Source: Fragilariopsis cylindrus CCMP1102 (lineage: Eukaryota; Bacillariophyta; Bacillariophyceae; Bacillariales; Bacillariaceae). Taken from it: DNA of 26,806 nucleotides. Positions 1-8,197 of this stretch are shown one piece after another (positions within the stretch are counted from its first letter, which is position 1; the number at the start of each line of letters is the position of its first letter). The translations under genes and the position numbers were made by a program. The stretch is from assembly GCA_900095095.1 (NCBI GenBank), contig FMBT01000382.1, positions 1 through 26,806 of the forward strand, written 5' to 3'. The notes beneath the pieces are model-generated. The model was given only the letters and a program-made list of their open reading frames with translations, was not told the origin of the DNA and did not search any database.

Positions 1-652
1 TGATCAGAGATCCCCAGATAGGATTCCTTGGATCCGGTGATCCTTCACTAGAAGGAGTGCATCCGACTATCTGGTCAACAGCCCCACCTTCCGAGTTCAG
101 TATACCGATGCGTATTTTCGTATTGTCGAATGGTAGATTCTTTCCTTGTAGTACTTTTATATTCATACAAATAATTTCGTCGTCTTCTGCTGCTGCTGCT
201 ATTGGGTCAAACATTAGGAGTGATCCTCTTATATGAGGAGATTCTAATTTGATAACTGTATCCTCCTCCTTGATCGCATCACGATCAGCACGATCGTCAA
301 CAACAAGTTCTATTCCCGTGCCATCAAAACGAGGGCAGATAGCAACCGCCCGAGACCAAGTCGAAGTTGGTCGTTCTTCTATGAAGAATTCCTCTTCTTG
401 TTTCTTTTCGTCGTCTTGTTCTTCTTTCGCAGGGTGATGCATCATCCATTTTGTCGGGGATGACTTTAGTGGCGAAGAACGCAATAAGAATTCACCGGTA
501 TGATGTGAGATTGCTTCTCCTGTCGTTGTTAATGCATGACGCACTTCATTGATTGGGGTCAGTAATAGATTCTCGTAAGCAGTAGAAGCGGCTGTGGTAT
601 CCAACGACGTCAAACCCTTCAAAAAGTTGTTTTTCTTCGGTGAATTGGACAT
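1..652 (-). CDS. C2-domain-like protein, N-terminal part (runs off left edge)
   Basis: The minus strand is open for 217 codons from an ATG at 652 to the window edge, with no stop. Residues 1-70 are polar and contain no signal peptide or membrane helix. Residues 75-95 are strongly acidic/basic (K/E/D-rich). From about residue 158 the pattern fits the start of a C2 domain: a beta strand followed by V-L-Q-G-K-N-L-P, then a strand K-I-R-I-G-I-L, and later D-P-R-N-P-I-W-G, which matches the usual 'NPxWxE' element of C2 domains. The usual calcium-binding aspartates are not obvious in the visible part, so a calcium-independent lipid- or protein-binding C2 domain is possible. The rest of the gene lies to the left. 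The ATG was chosen because it is the first in the open frame and is preceded by AT-rich DNA. The coding call is strong; the C2 call is moderate. Confidence 0.78.
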   Translation of the reverse strand, partial: MSNSPKKNNFLKGLTSLDTTAASTAYENLLLTPINEVRHALTTTGEAISHHTGEFLLRSSPLKSSPTKWMMHHPAKEEQDDEKKQEEEFFIEERPTSTWSRAVAICPRFDGTGIELVVDDRADRDAIKEEDTVIKLESPHIRGSLLMFDPIAAAAEDDEIICMNIKVLQGKNLPFDNTKIRIGILNSEGGAVDQIVGCTPSSEGSPDPRNPIWGSLI

Positions 653-912
653 AATATTATTAGGCTGATTGATTGACTGCATGGTTGATTCACTTTAAGC
701 GTAATCGTTGCTTTTGCTTTATGCGTAATCGTTGCTCTCTATTGCATTACGATGAAGCACCTCTACTTAACGGCGATCATAATATACATGAACAGGGTCC
801 ATGTTCATTTCTTGCCTCCTTTTGGAAGTTTTTTTTCTTGGAACAATGTGTGTTGATGCATGATCGATGCATGATCAATCGATTGGAACAAAAAACAGAG
901 AAAGCCAACAAA

Positions 913-922
913 AGCACGTGCT
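913..922. promoter_or_regulatory. CACGTG-core palindrome (G-box/E-box type)
   Basis: AGCACGTGCT is a perfect 10-bp palindrome about 265 bp upstream of the minus-strand ATG at 652. CACGTG is the classic binding core of bHLH and bZIP factors. Occupancy cannot be judged from sequence. Confidence 0.35.
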
Positions 923-971
923 CAACGGATCGTAATATATAATATTATAGTATCGCAGAAATATTATCGGA

Positions 972-1013
972 CAAAAATTGAGCGAAACTAGCAAATTTTC
1001 TCTGACGACCCTC
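972..1013 (-). promoter_or_regulatory. Shared upstream element, copy 1
   Basis: On the minus strand this reads GAGGGTCGTCAGAGAAA, a short variable stretch, then TTTCGCTCAATTTTTG. A close copy lies at 22189-22227. Both copies lie on the minus strand, pointing toward the 5' end of a minus-strand gene: the C2-like gene here and the modular repeat gene there. The copy ends 17 bp before the left LTR. The function is unknown. Confidence 0.5.
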
Positions 1014-1030
1014 ATTTCTATTGAAACTAG

Positions 1031-1282
1031 TGTTGGGGACTGAATTAGTTCCTACTCGATACTGCGTTACTAAGAATCGTATTCTACGATCGAACGCTAG
1101 CCACACTATCTGTGTACAGTTGATACAGTAACAGAGTGTGTGGTATCATTGCAATGATATAATCTACTTGATATCATTGTTATTTATAAACTTAACATTA
1201 TAAAGGATTTAACTTATTTCTTTTATTAACTGCTTCTAGATACTTTACGGATTAGCACTGTAGAATACCTTAGATTATAACA
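1031..1282 (+). repeat. Left (5') LTR
   Basis: This 252-bp direct repeat matches 7447-7698 except for A versus C at two positions, in CAGaGTG and in GATATaATC. It has copia-type ends, TGTTGG and ATAACA. Confidence 0.98.
1144..1190 (+). promoter_or_regulatory. Putative LTR promoter: 16-bp palindrome and TATA box
   Basis: TATCATTGCAATGATA at 1144-1159 is a perfect 16-bp palindrome. A TATAAA follows at 1185-1190, 25 bp further on. The palindrome is intact in the right LTR too (7560-7575). A symmetric site just upstream of a TATA box suits a dimeric transcription-factor site in the LTR promoter; this is inferred. Confidence 0.45.
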
Positions 1283-1374
1283 TTTATAAATAACAATCGG
1301 AACAGATATACGATAGAGGAAACCATCGAAAAGAAATTTGTTGAACACATTATTCCTACAACAAGGTCGATATA

Positions 1375-3510
1375 ATGTCCTCTGCCCCAACCAGTGGCAG
1401 CACCCCCCCTGCTACGGGAGGCAACAATACCAACAACAACGGAGGTAGAACGGGTTATCAAGGTAACCGAAATCGTAACAACAACAACAGTAACACGCCA
1501 AAAAGAAACCAGTTTAAAGGATTAGCTGGAAGTGATACTGCCTTGTATGAAAAGGTAGTTACAGTAGGACCAAACCAGTCCACACAGATCGTCGATCTAA
1601 CCGACGCATTAGTCACCTACTGTGGCTCAAAAGGATATGGCAAATGGGCTGAATCAATTACAGAATTAAACAGGTTTGATGAAGCGGACTTTGTTGGCGC
1701 ACCACCATCACAATCAAGTTACGGTACTATCACAGCGAACGTATTCACCTACAGCGCAACTGGCGCAGAACAGTACAAGATTGCGTATGACATGTGGAAG
1801 GCACGCTACAATCACACATTGAAGGACTTCATTGAATATGAAAAGAATGCAATCCACATCTTCCTTGCATTAAAAGGACAATTCGAACAAATCGCTTGGG
1901 ATGATTTACAGCACGACGGAAGGTATGCCACAGTAGTGGCATCCCAATGCCCTGTACAGCTAATCGAGCTTCTCCTAGAAACATGCTCAACCAACGAGAC
2001 ATCAACATGGGAACCATTGGCTAGGCTTAGGCATATTCGTAAGTCCATTACCTATATGCAGAAGCCCAAGAATGCATCCACTGCAGTCGACACGGCGCAG
2101 TACAAAAGACACCTATCAGTGTATGTTAACAATGCTTGCAGGGCAGGGGGCGACTTCGTCTTTGGAACAAAGCTGTACGAGCCCTTCCTAGCTGATGCTG
2201 GTGAAACACTGGTCTCGTACTTGGGTATGGTCGCATCCGATAAGAAGGTGTATGACAAGAAAGTCAATGATTTGATAGTAGGAATCCTAATGATTGAAGG
2301 CTGCAAGAGCAAGAACCTCAAGACTAACCTCAAGAACCAATTCCTTACGGGGAATGCAGACTGTTACCCGGTAACAGCATCAAAAGCTTACGAGCTCATC
2401 GACAAGTACGAAGATGATGGACCATCAACCTCTAATGATCAAAATCCCCGAACTGCTAAACAAAAGAAAGCAGCTGCAGCTGCACGTAAAGCAGCAGGAG
2501 AGCAACAAGATGATGGCAATGTGGCTGGTGCACACGTCGTTGACAACACCGACACCAAAGCAGTAGTCCTAGCTGCGGTGAGTGATAATGGTATCATTCA
2601 TCAAAATGCGTTCGAACCAATCACAACTGAAGCAGAATTCAATGATGAAGATCTTGGTGAAGTGGCTTGTATTATCATTGGTGACCATTATTACCCCAGT
2701 GATGATGATGATGAACGAATGCCGTCCCTACATGACAGAGCGGCCGACGATAGTTCAAGTGATGGTTCAAGCGTTGATTCGAATGATCCATTCAATATCG
2801 TCCACATCGACGGTCAAGATGATTCAACTTATATGACCAATGACTCAATGGATTTTGATACTGACGATTTCTCTTATGATGACTCAATCAGTGATGGTGA
2901 AATGCCAGGCCTACAGCCTAGGACGTATGGCGCTTCAACGACATCATCCGAATCTAGTGCAAGTACCACGGTTGGTGATAAGGATTTCCAAACAGTTATA
3001 TGTGAAGCATCATACGTATGTGATACAGATGAAGACAGCAGTGCTGCAACATTCACTTCTCATGACGACAGTGTCATCACCAATATCGGTGACTTAAATG
3101 TTTTGTTGGACCCTTGTGCGTCCATGAACATCACCAGTCTGAATGTGCCAATTAGAATGGAGCAATCCGTTCGACAGTACCTAGTTACCACGGTGTTAGA
3201 CCCACCAAAACTGGCGGCAATCAATGGCAAAAAGACCAGTAATATTGCTAATATGGTTGATGTAAGACAAAGATTTGGTGGTAATATTCAAATATATCGT
3301 AAAGAATCAAAGTATCTTGGACGATCAACTACCCAATTCACGCTCTACAAGATGCTGCCATATCTCTACAGGTCAGGACGACCAACAAGTATCTTTCCAG
3401 ATCAGTTTGATACATTAAAAGATGTCATTCATTTGGATAATGCGTATATGTACTTCGATCCGACTGACCCTGATTATCAGGATCAGGATTTTTGCAGGGG
3501 CGGACGCTAA
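1375..3510 (+). CDS. gag: Retrotransposon Gag-like polyprotein
   Basis: This ORF of 711 codons starts 92 nt after the left LTR. The first 55 residues are rich in S, T, N and G. Residues 60-350 form the ordered, helix-rich part expected for a capsid domain. Residues 360-390 are basic (K/A-rich), and residues 425-560 are a long acidic, Ser-rich stretch with D-D-D-D-E runs. No CCHC zinc knuckle (C-x2-C-x4-H-x4-C) is visible, so nucleic-acid binding may rest on the basic stretch. The last 70 residues include an A-I-N-G-K-K-T stretch. The stop at 3508-3510 lies inside the pol frame, so Pol must be made by a +1 shift or is cut off by a mutation. The ATG at 1375 was chosen as the first ATG downstream of the LTR in this frame. 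Confidence 0.9.
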   Translation: MSSAPTSGSTPPATGGNNTNNNGGRTGYQGNRNRNNNNSNTPKRNQFKGLAGSDTALYEKVVTVGPNQSTQIVDLTDALVTYCGSKGYGKWAESITELNRFDEADFVGAPPSQSSYGTITANVFTYSATGAEQYKIAYDMWKARYNHTLKDFIEYEKNAIHIFLALKGQFEQIAWDDLQHDGRYATVVASQCPVQLIELLLETCSTNETSTWEPLARLRHIRKSITYMQKPKNASTAVDTAQYKRHLSVYVNNACRAGGDFVFGTKLYEPFLADAGETLVSYLGMVASDKKVYDKKVNDLIVGILMIEGCKSKNLKTNLKNQFLTGNADCYPVTASKAYELIDKYEDDGPSTSNDQNPRTAKQKKAAAAARKAAGEQQDDGNVAGAHVVDNTDTKAVVLAAVSDNGIIHQNAFEPITTEAEFNDEDLGEVACIIIGDHYYPSDDDDERMPSLHDRAADDSSSDGSSVDSNDPFNIVHIDGQDDSTYMTNDSMDFDTDDFSYDDSISDGEMPGLQPRTYGASTTSSESSASTTVGDKDFQTVICEASYVCDTDEDSSAATFTSHDDSVITNIGDLNVLLDPCASMNITSLNVPIRMEQSVRQYLVTTVLDPPKLAAINGKKTSNIANMVDVRQRFGGNIQIYRKESKYLGRSTTQFTLYKMLPYLYRSGRPTSIFPDQFDTLKDVIHLDNAYMYFDPTDPDYQDQDFCRGGR
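3419..3510 (+). other. gag/pol frame overlap with T5 run (shift site or indel)
   Basis: The pol frame opens after a TAA at 3416-3418 and the gag frame closes at 3510, so any frame change must fall in these 92 nt. The homology-like signal jumps at GGATTTTTGC (T run at 3489-3493). Reading GAT TTT, skipping one T, then GCA continues smoothly into A-G-A-D-A-K-Y-Y of the pol frame. Many copia elements have one gag-pol ORF, so this is either a programmed +1 shift or a one-base insertion in the T run. Confidence 0.6.
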
Positions 3511-6500
3511 ATACTACCAAGCGTCTACAGCCCAAATGGTAATCAACGTGGGGGAGGATCAACAGTCATCGATCCTTGACATCCCCGATGCAACACCGAA
3601 TCCATCCTATGCATTCACGACAGTCAAGTCTGCAGAAGAGAGTGTTAAAGTACTTCCCAATCCCCAATTGTTTCCAACAATGAGATCTAAAGAAGTAAGG
3701 AGTGGGTACAACAAACTTTCCCGTGGGAATATCTCACTGAATGCTTTGGTTCTGGACAGTGGAGCATCTCTACACCTGTTTGCAAACGCGGACATGCTTC
3801 AAAATGTAACAGCAAGCTCAAGTCCAACAACCATCCACTGCGGGGGTAAATCATGGTCTAATAATCAAGTCGGTGAACTCTGTGATGATCTAAAAACACT
3901 TCCACTACCCCAAGCTGATTTACACCTACATAAAGATGGAGTAGCAAATTTGATCTCGCTCGCCGCGCTTTCTAAGCTCCATCGTATCACCCTTGACACT
4001 AGTGTTGATAATGCCTTCTATGTCTACAAAGACAATGGTGAGTATGTCAGATTCGGAGTAGAACCGAATGGGCTATACTGTTTACATGTGGACGACGGAT
4101 CGTCCCCAGCCACACTCCTAACTACAGTTGAAGAAGAGAAGAAACTGTTTTCAGCTTTAGACGTCAAGAGGGCTACGATGGCCCGCTACATTCAAGATTG
4201 CTTATGCCTCCCCTCTGATGAGGACTTTGCACATGGATTAGAAACAGGTGCGATTAAGGAGTGTGGCGTAAGTCGGAGAAACATAAATATAGCTAAGGCT
4301 ATTTTCGGGCCCAACAAGCATTCAGTACAAGGAAAAACTGTACAGCGTACTAACAATATGCCCAGAGAAGACTACGTACTAGGAGTCCCGCCATCAATAC
4401 TTAAGCACTATTCAGAAGTGACGGCTGGCATAGATGTCATGCATGTAAACGGAGTCGCGTTCCTAATTTGTGTATCAAAGCACATAAAGTTTATCCAAGC
4501 CATATGTATTAGAAACAAGTCGGACGACATGTATGTTGAAGCCATTCGAAAGATGGACACTATATATAAACTCAGAGGGTTTAAAATCAAATCAATCTAT
4601 TCCGACAGGGCATTCCAGCACTGTAAGGACGCACTGGGGAAACAAGAGATCGACCTAATATGCTGCGACAAGAATGCACATGTGCACTTCATTGAGCGGT
4701 GTATCAGGTTCACCAAGGAAAGGATCCGTGGCGTCCGATCGATGATGCCATTCACGAAGATTCCGAAGAGACTGCTTATGGAAGTGGTCTACACTATAGT
4801 GCAGCTAATGAATGCTGTCAATAGGAAAGGGGGAGTGCACCCTACTATGTCTCCCAGACAAATCATAACAGGCAAGAAACTGCTTATTCCTCCATATATG
4901 CCCGGTGCGTATGTGTATGGGGTTCCCGGTGGAAGCACCAACAGTATCGAAAAATCCAGAACATTCGATGCACTGTATTTGAGACCTAATGATGGTGGGG
5001 GTGGCCATTTTGTGTACAACATCAGCACCAAGCAACGAAATTCGGTCCCAAGAGTTATTGGGCTGGAAGGAAAAGGAATACCTATGACGAACGATATCAT
5101 TAATACGATTAATGAACAGGGCAGGGCCGAAGGTCAACCAGATGGACTAATCTTTGGTGATATCGATAACCTTACCACCATCCTTGATCTGGAACCAAGC
5201 AATGAAGAGGGCGAAGCGCCCGAGTTCGATGACGACGACGCGTCAGACCAGTCATACCAACCACAAGATGACGACAGCGTACCCAATGATGATGACCACG
5301 ACATTGCTCCAAATCAATATGATGATGAGGAAGCAGGAGTGGGTGAAGATGCTGCGCCAGACGAACCAATCGATGTCGACCCTATGCTTGAAGAGCTCAA
5401 TGTGGTTGAAGAAGATGACGAAGACAACACAAGTATCGTTGAAGAAAATCAAAACGAATATGTTGTAGATGAAGTTGACGAAGGATCGGACCAAGGATCG
5501 GACCAACCTGAAGGAGACGAAGAAGAAGAAGAAGATCGGCCAAGAATGGAAGGATTGGACGGTGACTACTGGAATAGAAAAGGGGAAGCAAACTACTGCT
5601 TGTCCATCATAAAAGGATTTGGCAATTTGGAAGCAACCCTATCAACGCCACAGTATGGTTTCAAGAAGGGGTTAACTGTATTCGGTGGTCCCGGATACGA
5701 CGCTACTCTCAAAGAGCTAGATGAAAATCTGATTGGTAGGGATGTGATTCAAATGCTGCACCCAAAGTCAGTAACATATGATATGTTCAAGTTGTCACTT
5801 AGCTACTTAATGTTCCTCAAGAGAAAGAGATGTGGAAAGATCAAGGCCCGCGGCTGCGCAGATGGCCGATCACAAAGAGGATACATCACCAAAGATGAAT
5901 CAAGTTCACCCACCGTGAAAACACAAGCCCTTATGGTTAGTTCCCTGATTGATGCGATCGAAGGGAGGGCTGTTGTGATTGGGGACATCCCTGGGGCATT
6001 CCTACAGGCTGATTATCCACAAGAAGAGGGCAAAGAGTGTTACCTCAAGTTTGAAGGAATAATGGTCGATATGATTTGTGATATCAGACCCGAATATGAA
6101 AAGCTCATTAAAACTACAACGAATGGAAAGAGATGGTTAGTTGGTAAGGTCACCAAGGCCATATATGGAACGTTGCTAGGAGCGCGTTTGTTTTATGACA
6201 AGCTTAGGGGCTTCCTCGAATCAATTGGGTTCACAGTGAATGATTATGATGAATGCACATTCAACTCCATGATTGAAGGCAAGCAATGCACCATACAGTT
6301 TCATGTTGATGACTTGAAAATGTCCCATGTAACACAGTCTGTACTGGATGACATCATTGACAAGTTGAATAAGGAATTCGGAGTGAACAAGAAGATAGCT
6401 GCTAGCTATGGAAGGATCCACGAGTATTTGGGCATGACCATTGACTATTCTGAAGATGGTATTGTGAAGTATACAATGTATGATTACTTGGAGGACATCA

Positions 6501-7396
6501 TAATAGAAGCACCAGACGATATGGATGGTAAATCAGTAACAGTAGCAAGCGATCACCTGTTTACAGTTAATGAAGAGTGTGAAAAACTCAACCCTGAGAT
6601 TGCAGACTACTATCACCGAACAGTGGCAAGGCTACTGTTTGCAGCCAAGAGGGCCCGACCAGATCTGCAGACAGCTGTCGCATTTCTATGCACAAGAGTT
6701 GCATCACCAGATAAGGACGACTACAAGAAGCTAGCCAAGGTGATAAGATATATCAGGGAAACCATCCATCTTCCACTTGTATTGGGATGGGATGAGTCCG
6801 GAAGACTGACATGGAGCATTGATGCCTCATTCGCTGTCCACATGGATATGAAGAGTCATACAGGATACTGTTTAACAATTGGAAGAGGTTCTGTTGTTTC
6901 AGGGTCCATCAAACAGAAGCTTACAACTAGGAGCTCAACCGAATCGGAACTAGTTGGTGTGGATGATACCATTACATTTATTGAGTGGATCAGCCTGTTC
7001 ATGAAGTGTCAGGTTAAACACTACCCCGATAGTGATCCGTTAAAACTATTGGGTACTAAGGTCCTTGCACTGCAGGACAACACCAGCACCATTAAGTTAG
7101 CACGAAATGGTCGACGTTCATGTGGACAGAGAACTCGCCACATTAACATTAGATATTTTTATATCACGGATAAGATTAATGATGGTACAGTTGTTATGTC
7201 ATATTGTCCAACAAAGGAGATGGTATCAGACTATTTCACCAAGCCATTACAGGGTTCGCTGTTCAGATTACACAGGAATGCTATCATGGGAGTATCACAA
7301 GCCGACTATGACTGGTATGAAGACCAGTACAAGGAAGCCAAGAAAGCATCTAAGCTGTTGGTAGCAAAGCTAGTAGCAGAAACTAATGCAACCTAA
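3422..7396 (+). CDS. pol: Retrotransposon Pol: protease, integrase, reverse transcriptase, RNase H
   Basis: The ORF has 1324 codons from its first ATG. The true protein probably begins by a frame change from gag near 3490, so the first 20 or so residues of the ORF are likely artefactual. The aspartic protease motif D-S-G-A is at residues 112-115. The integrase core has D338, D395 and E425, the last in H-F-I-E-R-C-I-R, which corresponds to the copia 'AER' position. A long acidic spacer follows (about residues 595-715). Reverse transcriptase has G-D-I-P-G-A-F-L-Q-A (catalytic D855) and H-V-D-D at 961-964, the diatom-style variant of Y-V-D-D. RNase H begins at S-I-D-A-S (D1134), with S-S-T-E-S-E-L and D-N-T-S-T downstream. 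The order integrase before reverse transcriptase defines copia. No internal stops occur, so the element is potentially active apart from the gag/pol junction. Confidence 0.96.
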   Translation: MSFIWIMRICTSIRLTLIIRIRIFAGADAKYYQASTAQMVINVGEDQQSSILDIPDATPNPSYAFTTVKSAEESVKVLPNPQLFPTMRSKEVRSGYNKLSRGNISLNALVLDSGASLHLFANADMLQNVTASSSPTTIHCGGKSWSNNQVGELCDDLKTLPLPQADLHLHKDGVANLISLAALSKLHRITLDTSVDNAFYVYKDNGEYVRFGVEPNGLYCLHVDDGSSPATLLTTVEEEKKLFSALDVKRATMARYIQDCLCLPSDEDFAHGLETGAIKECGVSRRNINIAKAIFGPNKHSVQGKTVQRTNNMPREDYVLGVPPSILKHYSEVTAGIDVMHVNGVAFLICVSKHIKFIQAICIRNKSDDMYVEAIRKMDTIYKLRGFKIKSIYSDRAFQHCKDALGKQEIDLICCDKNAHVHFIERCIRFTKERIRGVRSMMPFTKIPKRLLMEVVYTIVQLMNAVNRKGGVHPTMSPRQIITGKKLLIPPYMPGAYVYGVPGGSTNSIEKSRTFDALYLRPNDGGGGHFVYNISTKQRNSVPRVIGLEGKGIPMTNDIINTINEQGRAEGQPDGLIFGDIDNLTTILDLEPSNEEGEAPEFDDDDASDQSYQPQDDDSVPNDDDHDIAPNQYDDEEAGVGEDAAPDEPIDVDPMLEELNVVEEDDEDNTSIVEENQNEYVVDEVDEGSDQGSDQPEGDEEEEEDRPRMEGLDGDYWNRKGEANYCLSIIKGFGNLEATLSTPQYGFKKGLTVFGGPGYDATLKELDENLIGRDVIQMLHPKSVTYDMFKLSLSYLMFLKRKRCGKIKARGCADGRSQRGYITKDESSSPTVKTQALMVSSLIDAIEGRAVVIGDIPGAFLQADYPQEEGKECYLKFEGIMVDMICDIRPEYEKLIKTTTNGKRWLVGKVTKAIYGTLLGARLFYDKLRGFLESIGFTVNDYDECTFNSMIEGKQCTIQFHVDDLKMSHVTQSVLDDIIDKLNKEFGVNKKIAASYGRIHEYLGMTIDYSEDGIVKYTMYDYLEDIIIEAPDDMDGKSVTVASDHLFTVNEECEKLNPEIADYYHRTVARLLFAAKRARPDLQTAVAFLCTRVASPDKDDYKKLAKVIRYIRETIHLPLVLGWDESGRLTWSIDASFAVHMDMKSHTGYCLTIGRGSVVSGSIKQKLTTRSSTESELVGVDDTITFIEWISLFMKCQVKHYPDSDPLKLLGTKVLALQDNTSTIKLARNGRRSCGQRTRHINIRYFYITDKINDGTVVMSYCPTKEMVSDYFTKPLQGSLFRLHRNAIMGVSQADYDWYEDQYKEAKKASKLLVAKLVAETNAT

Positions 7397-7446
7397 GTTG
7401 CTATTACATTATCATACATGGGTCCATGTACGACAATGTAGGAGTG

Positions 7447-7698
7447 TGTTGGGGACTGAATTAGTTCCTACTCGATACTGCGTTACTAAGAATCGTATTC
7501 TACGATCGAACGCTAGCCACACTATCTGTGTACAGTTGATACAGTAACAGCGTGTGTGGTATCATTGCAATGATATCATCTACTTGATATCATTGTTATT
7601 TATAAACTTAACATTATAAAGGATTTAACTTATTTCTTTTATTAACTGCTTCTAGATACTTTACGGATTAGCACTGTAGAATACCTTAGATTATAACA
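7447..7698 (+). repeat. Right (3') LTR
   Basis: This 252-bp copy of 1031-1282 has two substitutions. It begins 50 nt after the pol stop. It ends 499 bp upstream of the ATG of the plus-strand gene at 8198, in the same orientation, so readthrough from the LTR promoter could affect that gene (inference). Confidence 0.98.
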
Positions 7699-8197
7699 CA
7701 TACTGTATTATGATACATGCAAATTTGCGCATTGAGAAATCGTCACTAAAGGAGCTTTCCCACTCCCTCCAGTACTGTAAATTTTTTTAAATTTTTTTTC
7801 TTTTTTCCTGAAGCGCAAGCCACTCTTTTTTTTTGTCACTCCAACGTTTTTTTGCGTCACTACTAGTACCGTATTCTTCTTCTTTTCTTTCAGTCCGCAA
7901 GAAAATTCATGTAAAACTAACTACCACCACCAACGGAACGCAAGCCACACAAAACAGGAGTTTAGTGGATCCATCATTTTTGTTGGCACCTCAGTGGCTT
8001 TGTACGGTAAATTCGAGCATCTTCAACGACATTTTGATGGTTTATGCATTAAAAAAAACCGATTACGTACAATTATACTGTATTCACAATTCACAATATT
8101 CAATATTTCAAAACAATTTTCTCTTCCCCCCACGGGAATAGCAGTTTTAGAAGAGAAAACAAATAAAGAAACGAGATCGACTAGTACTAGTAACAGA
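7699..8197. promoter_or_regulatory. Promoter/5' leader of the secreted-protein gene
   Basis: This 499-bp AT-rich stretch lies between the right LTR and the ATG at 8198. It has poly-T tracts around 7790-7855 and two GTCACT boxes (7835-7860). The frame upstream of 8198 stays open back to 7994, but that part encodes no recognisable signal and I treat it as leader. No clear TATA box was found. Confidence 0.4.

Larger units (their letters stand above)
653..1030. promoter_or_regulatory. Upstream region of the C2-like gene, up to the retrotransposon
   Basis: This is 378 bp of non-coding DNA between the minus-strand ATG at 652 and the left LTR. It holds a 14-bp direct repeat (699-712 and 723-736), an 11-bp tandem duplication GATGCATGATC (855-865 and 866-876), a 10-bp palindrome AGCACGTGCT with a CACGTG core (913-922), and a 42-bp element shared with 22189-22227. 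Before the insertion, this DNA and 7699-8197 would have formed one divergent intergenic region of about 877 bp. The regulatory roles are inferred. Confidence 0.5.
1031..7698 (+). mobile_element. Full-length Ty1/copia LTR retrotransposon
   Basis: The element is 6668 bp long, with two 252-bp LTRs that begin TGTTG and end AACA. Between them lie a 92-nt leader, gag (1375-3510), pol (3422-7396) and a 50-nt tail. The pol domain order is protease, integrase, reverse transcriptase, RNase H, which defines the copia superfamily. The LTRs differ at only two of 252 positions, so the insertion looks recent. The 5-bp flanks (ACTAG on the left, CATAC on the right) do not match, so no target-site duplication is visible. 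No TGG-initiated tRNA-complementary primer site is recognisable just after the left LTR, and only a weak purine run (GTAGGAGTG) precedes the right LTR. The insertion separates two divergent genes. Confidence 0.97.

Noticed and set aside
249..437. 62-codon plus-strand ORF, Ser-rich
   Set aside because: It lies antisense within the minus-strand C2-like frame, which is open over the whole left edge and shows a domain pattern.
673..942. 89-codon plus-strand ORF between the C2 gene and the LTR
   Set aside because: It starts with a non-ATG codon or in repeats and covers simple direct repeats and a palindrome. There is no domain signal; it fits promoter DNA better.
1283..1330. Primer-binding site of the retrotransposon
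   Set aside because: No stretch beginning with TGG or matching the 3' end of initiator tRNA-Met is present just after the left LTR. Another tRNA or a half-tRNA primer is possible, but I cannot support one.
7994..8197. N-terminal extension of the secreted protein from the ATG at 7994
   Set aside because: The extension is compositionally unlike the rest. It would bury a good signal peptide that starts at 8198.
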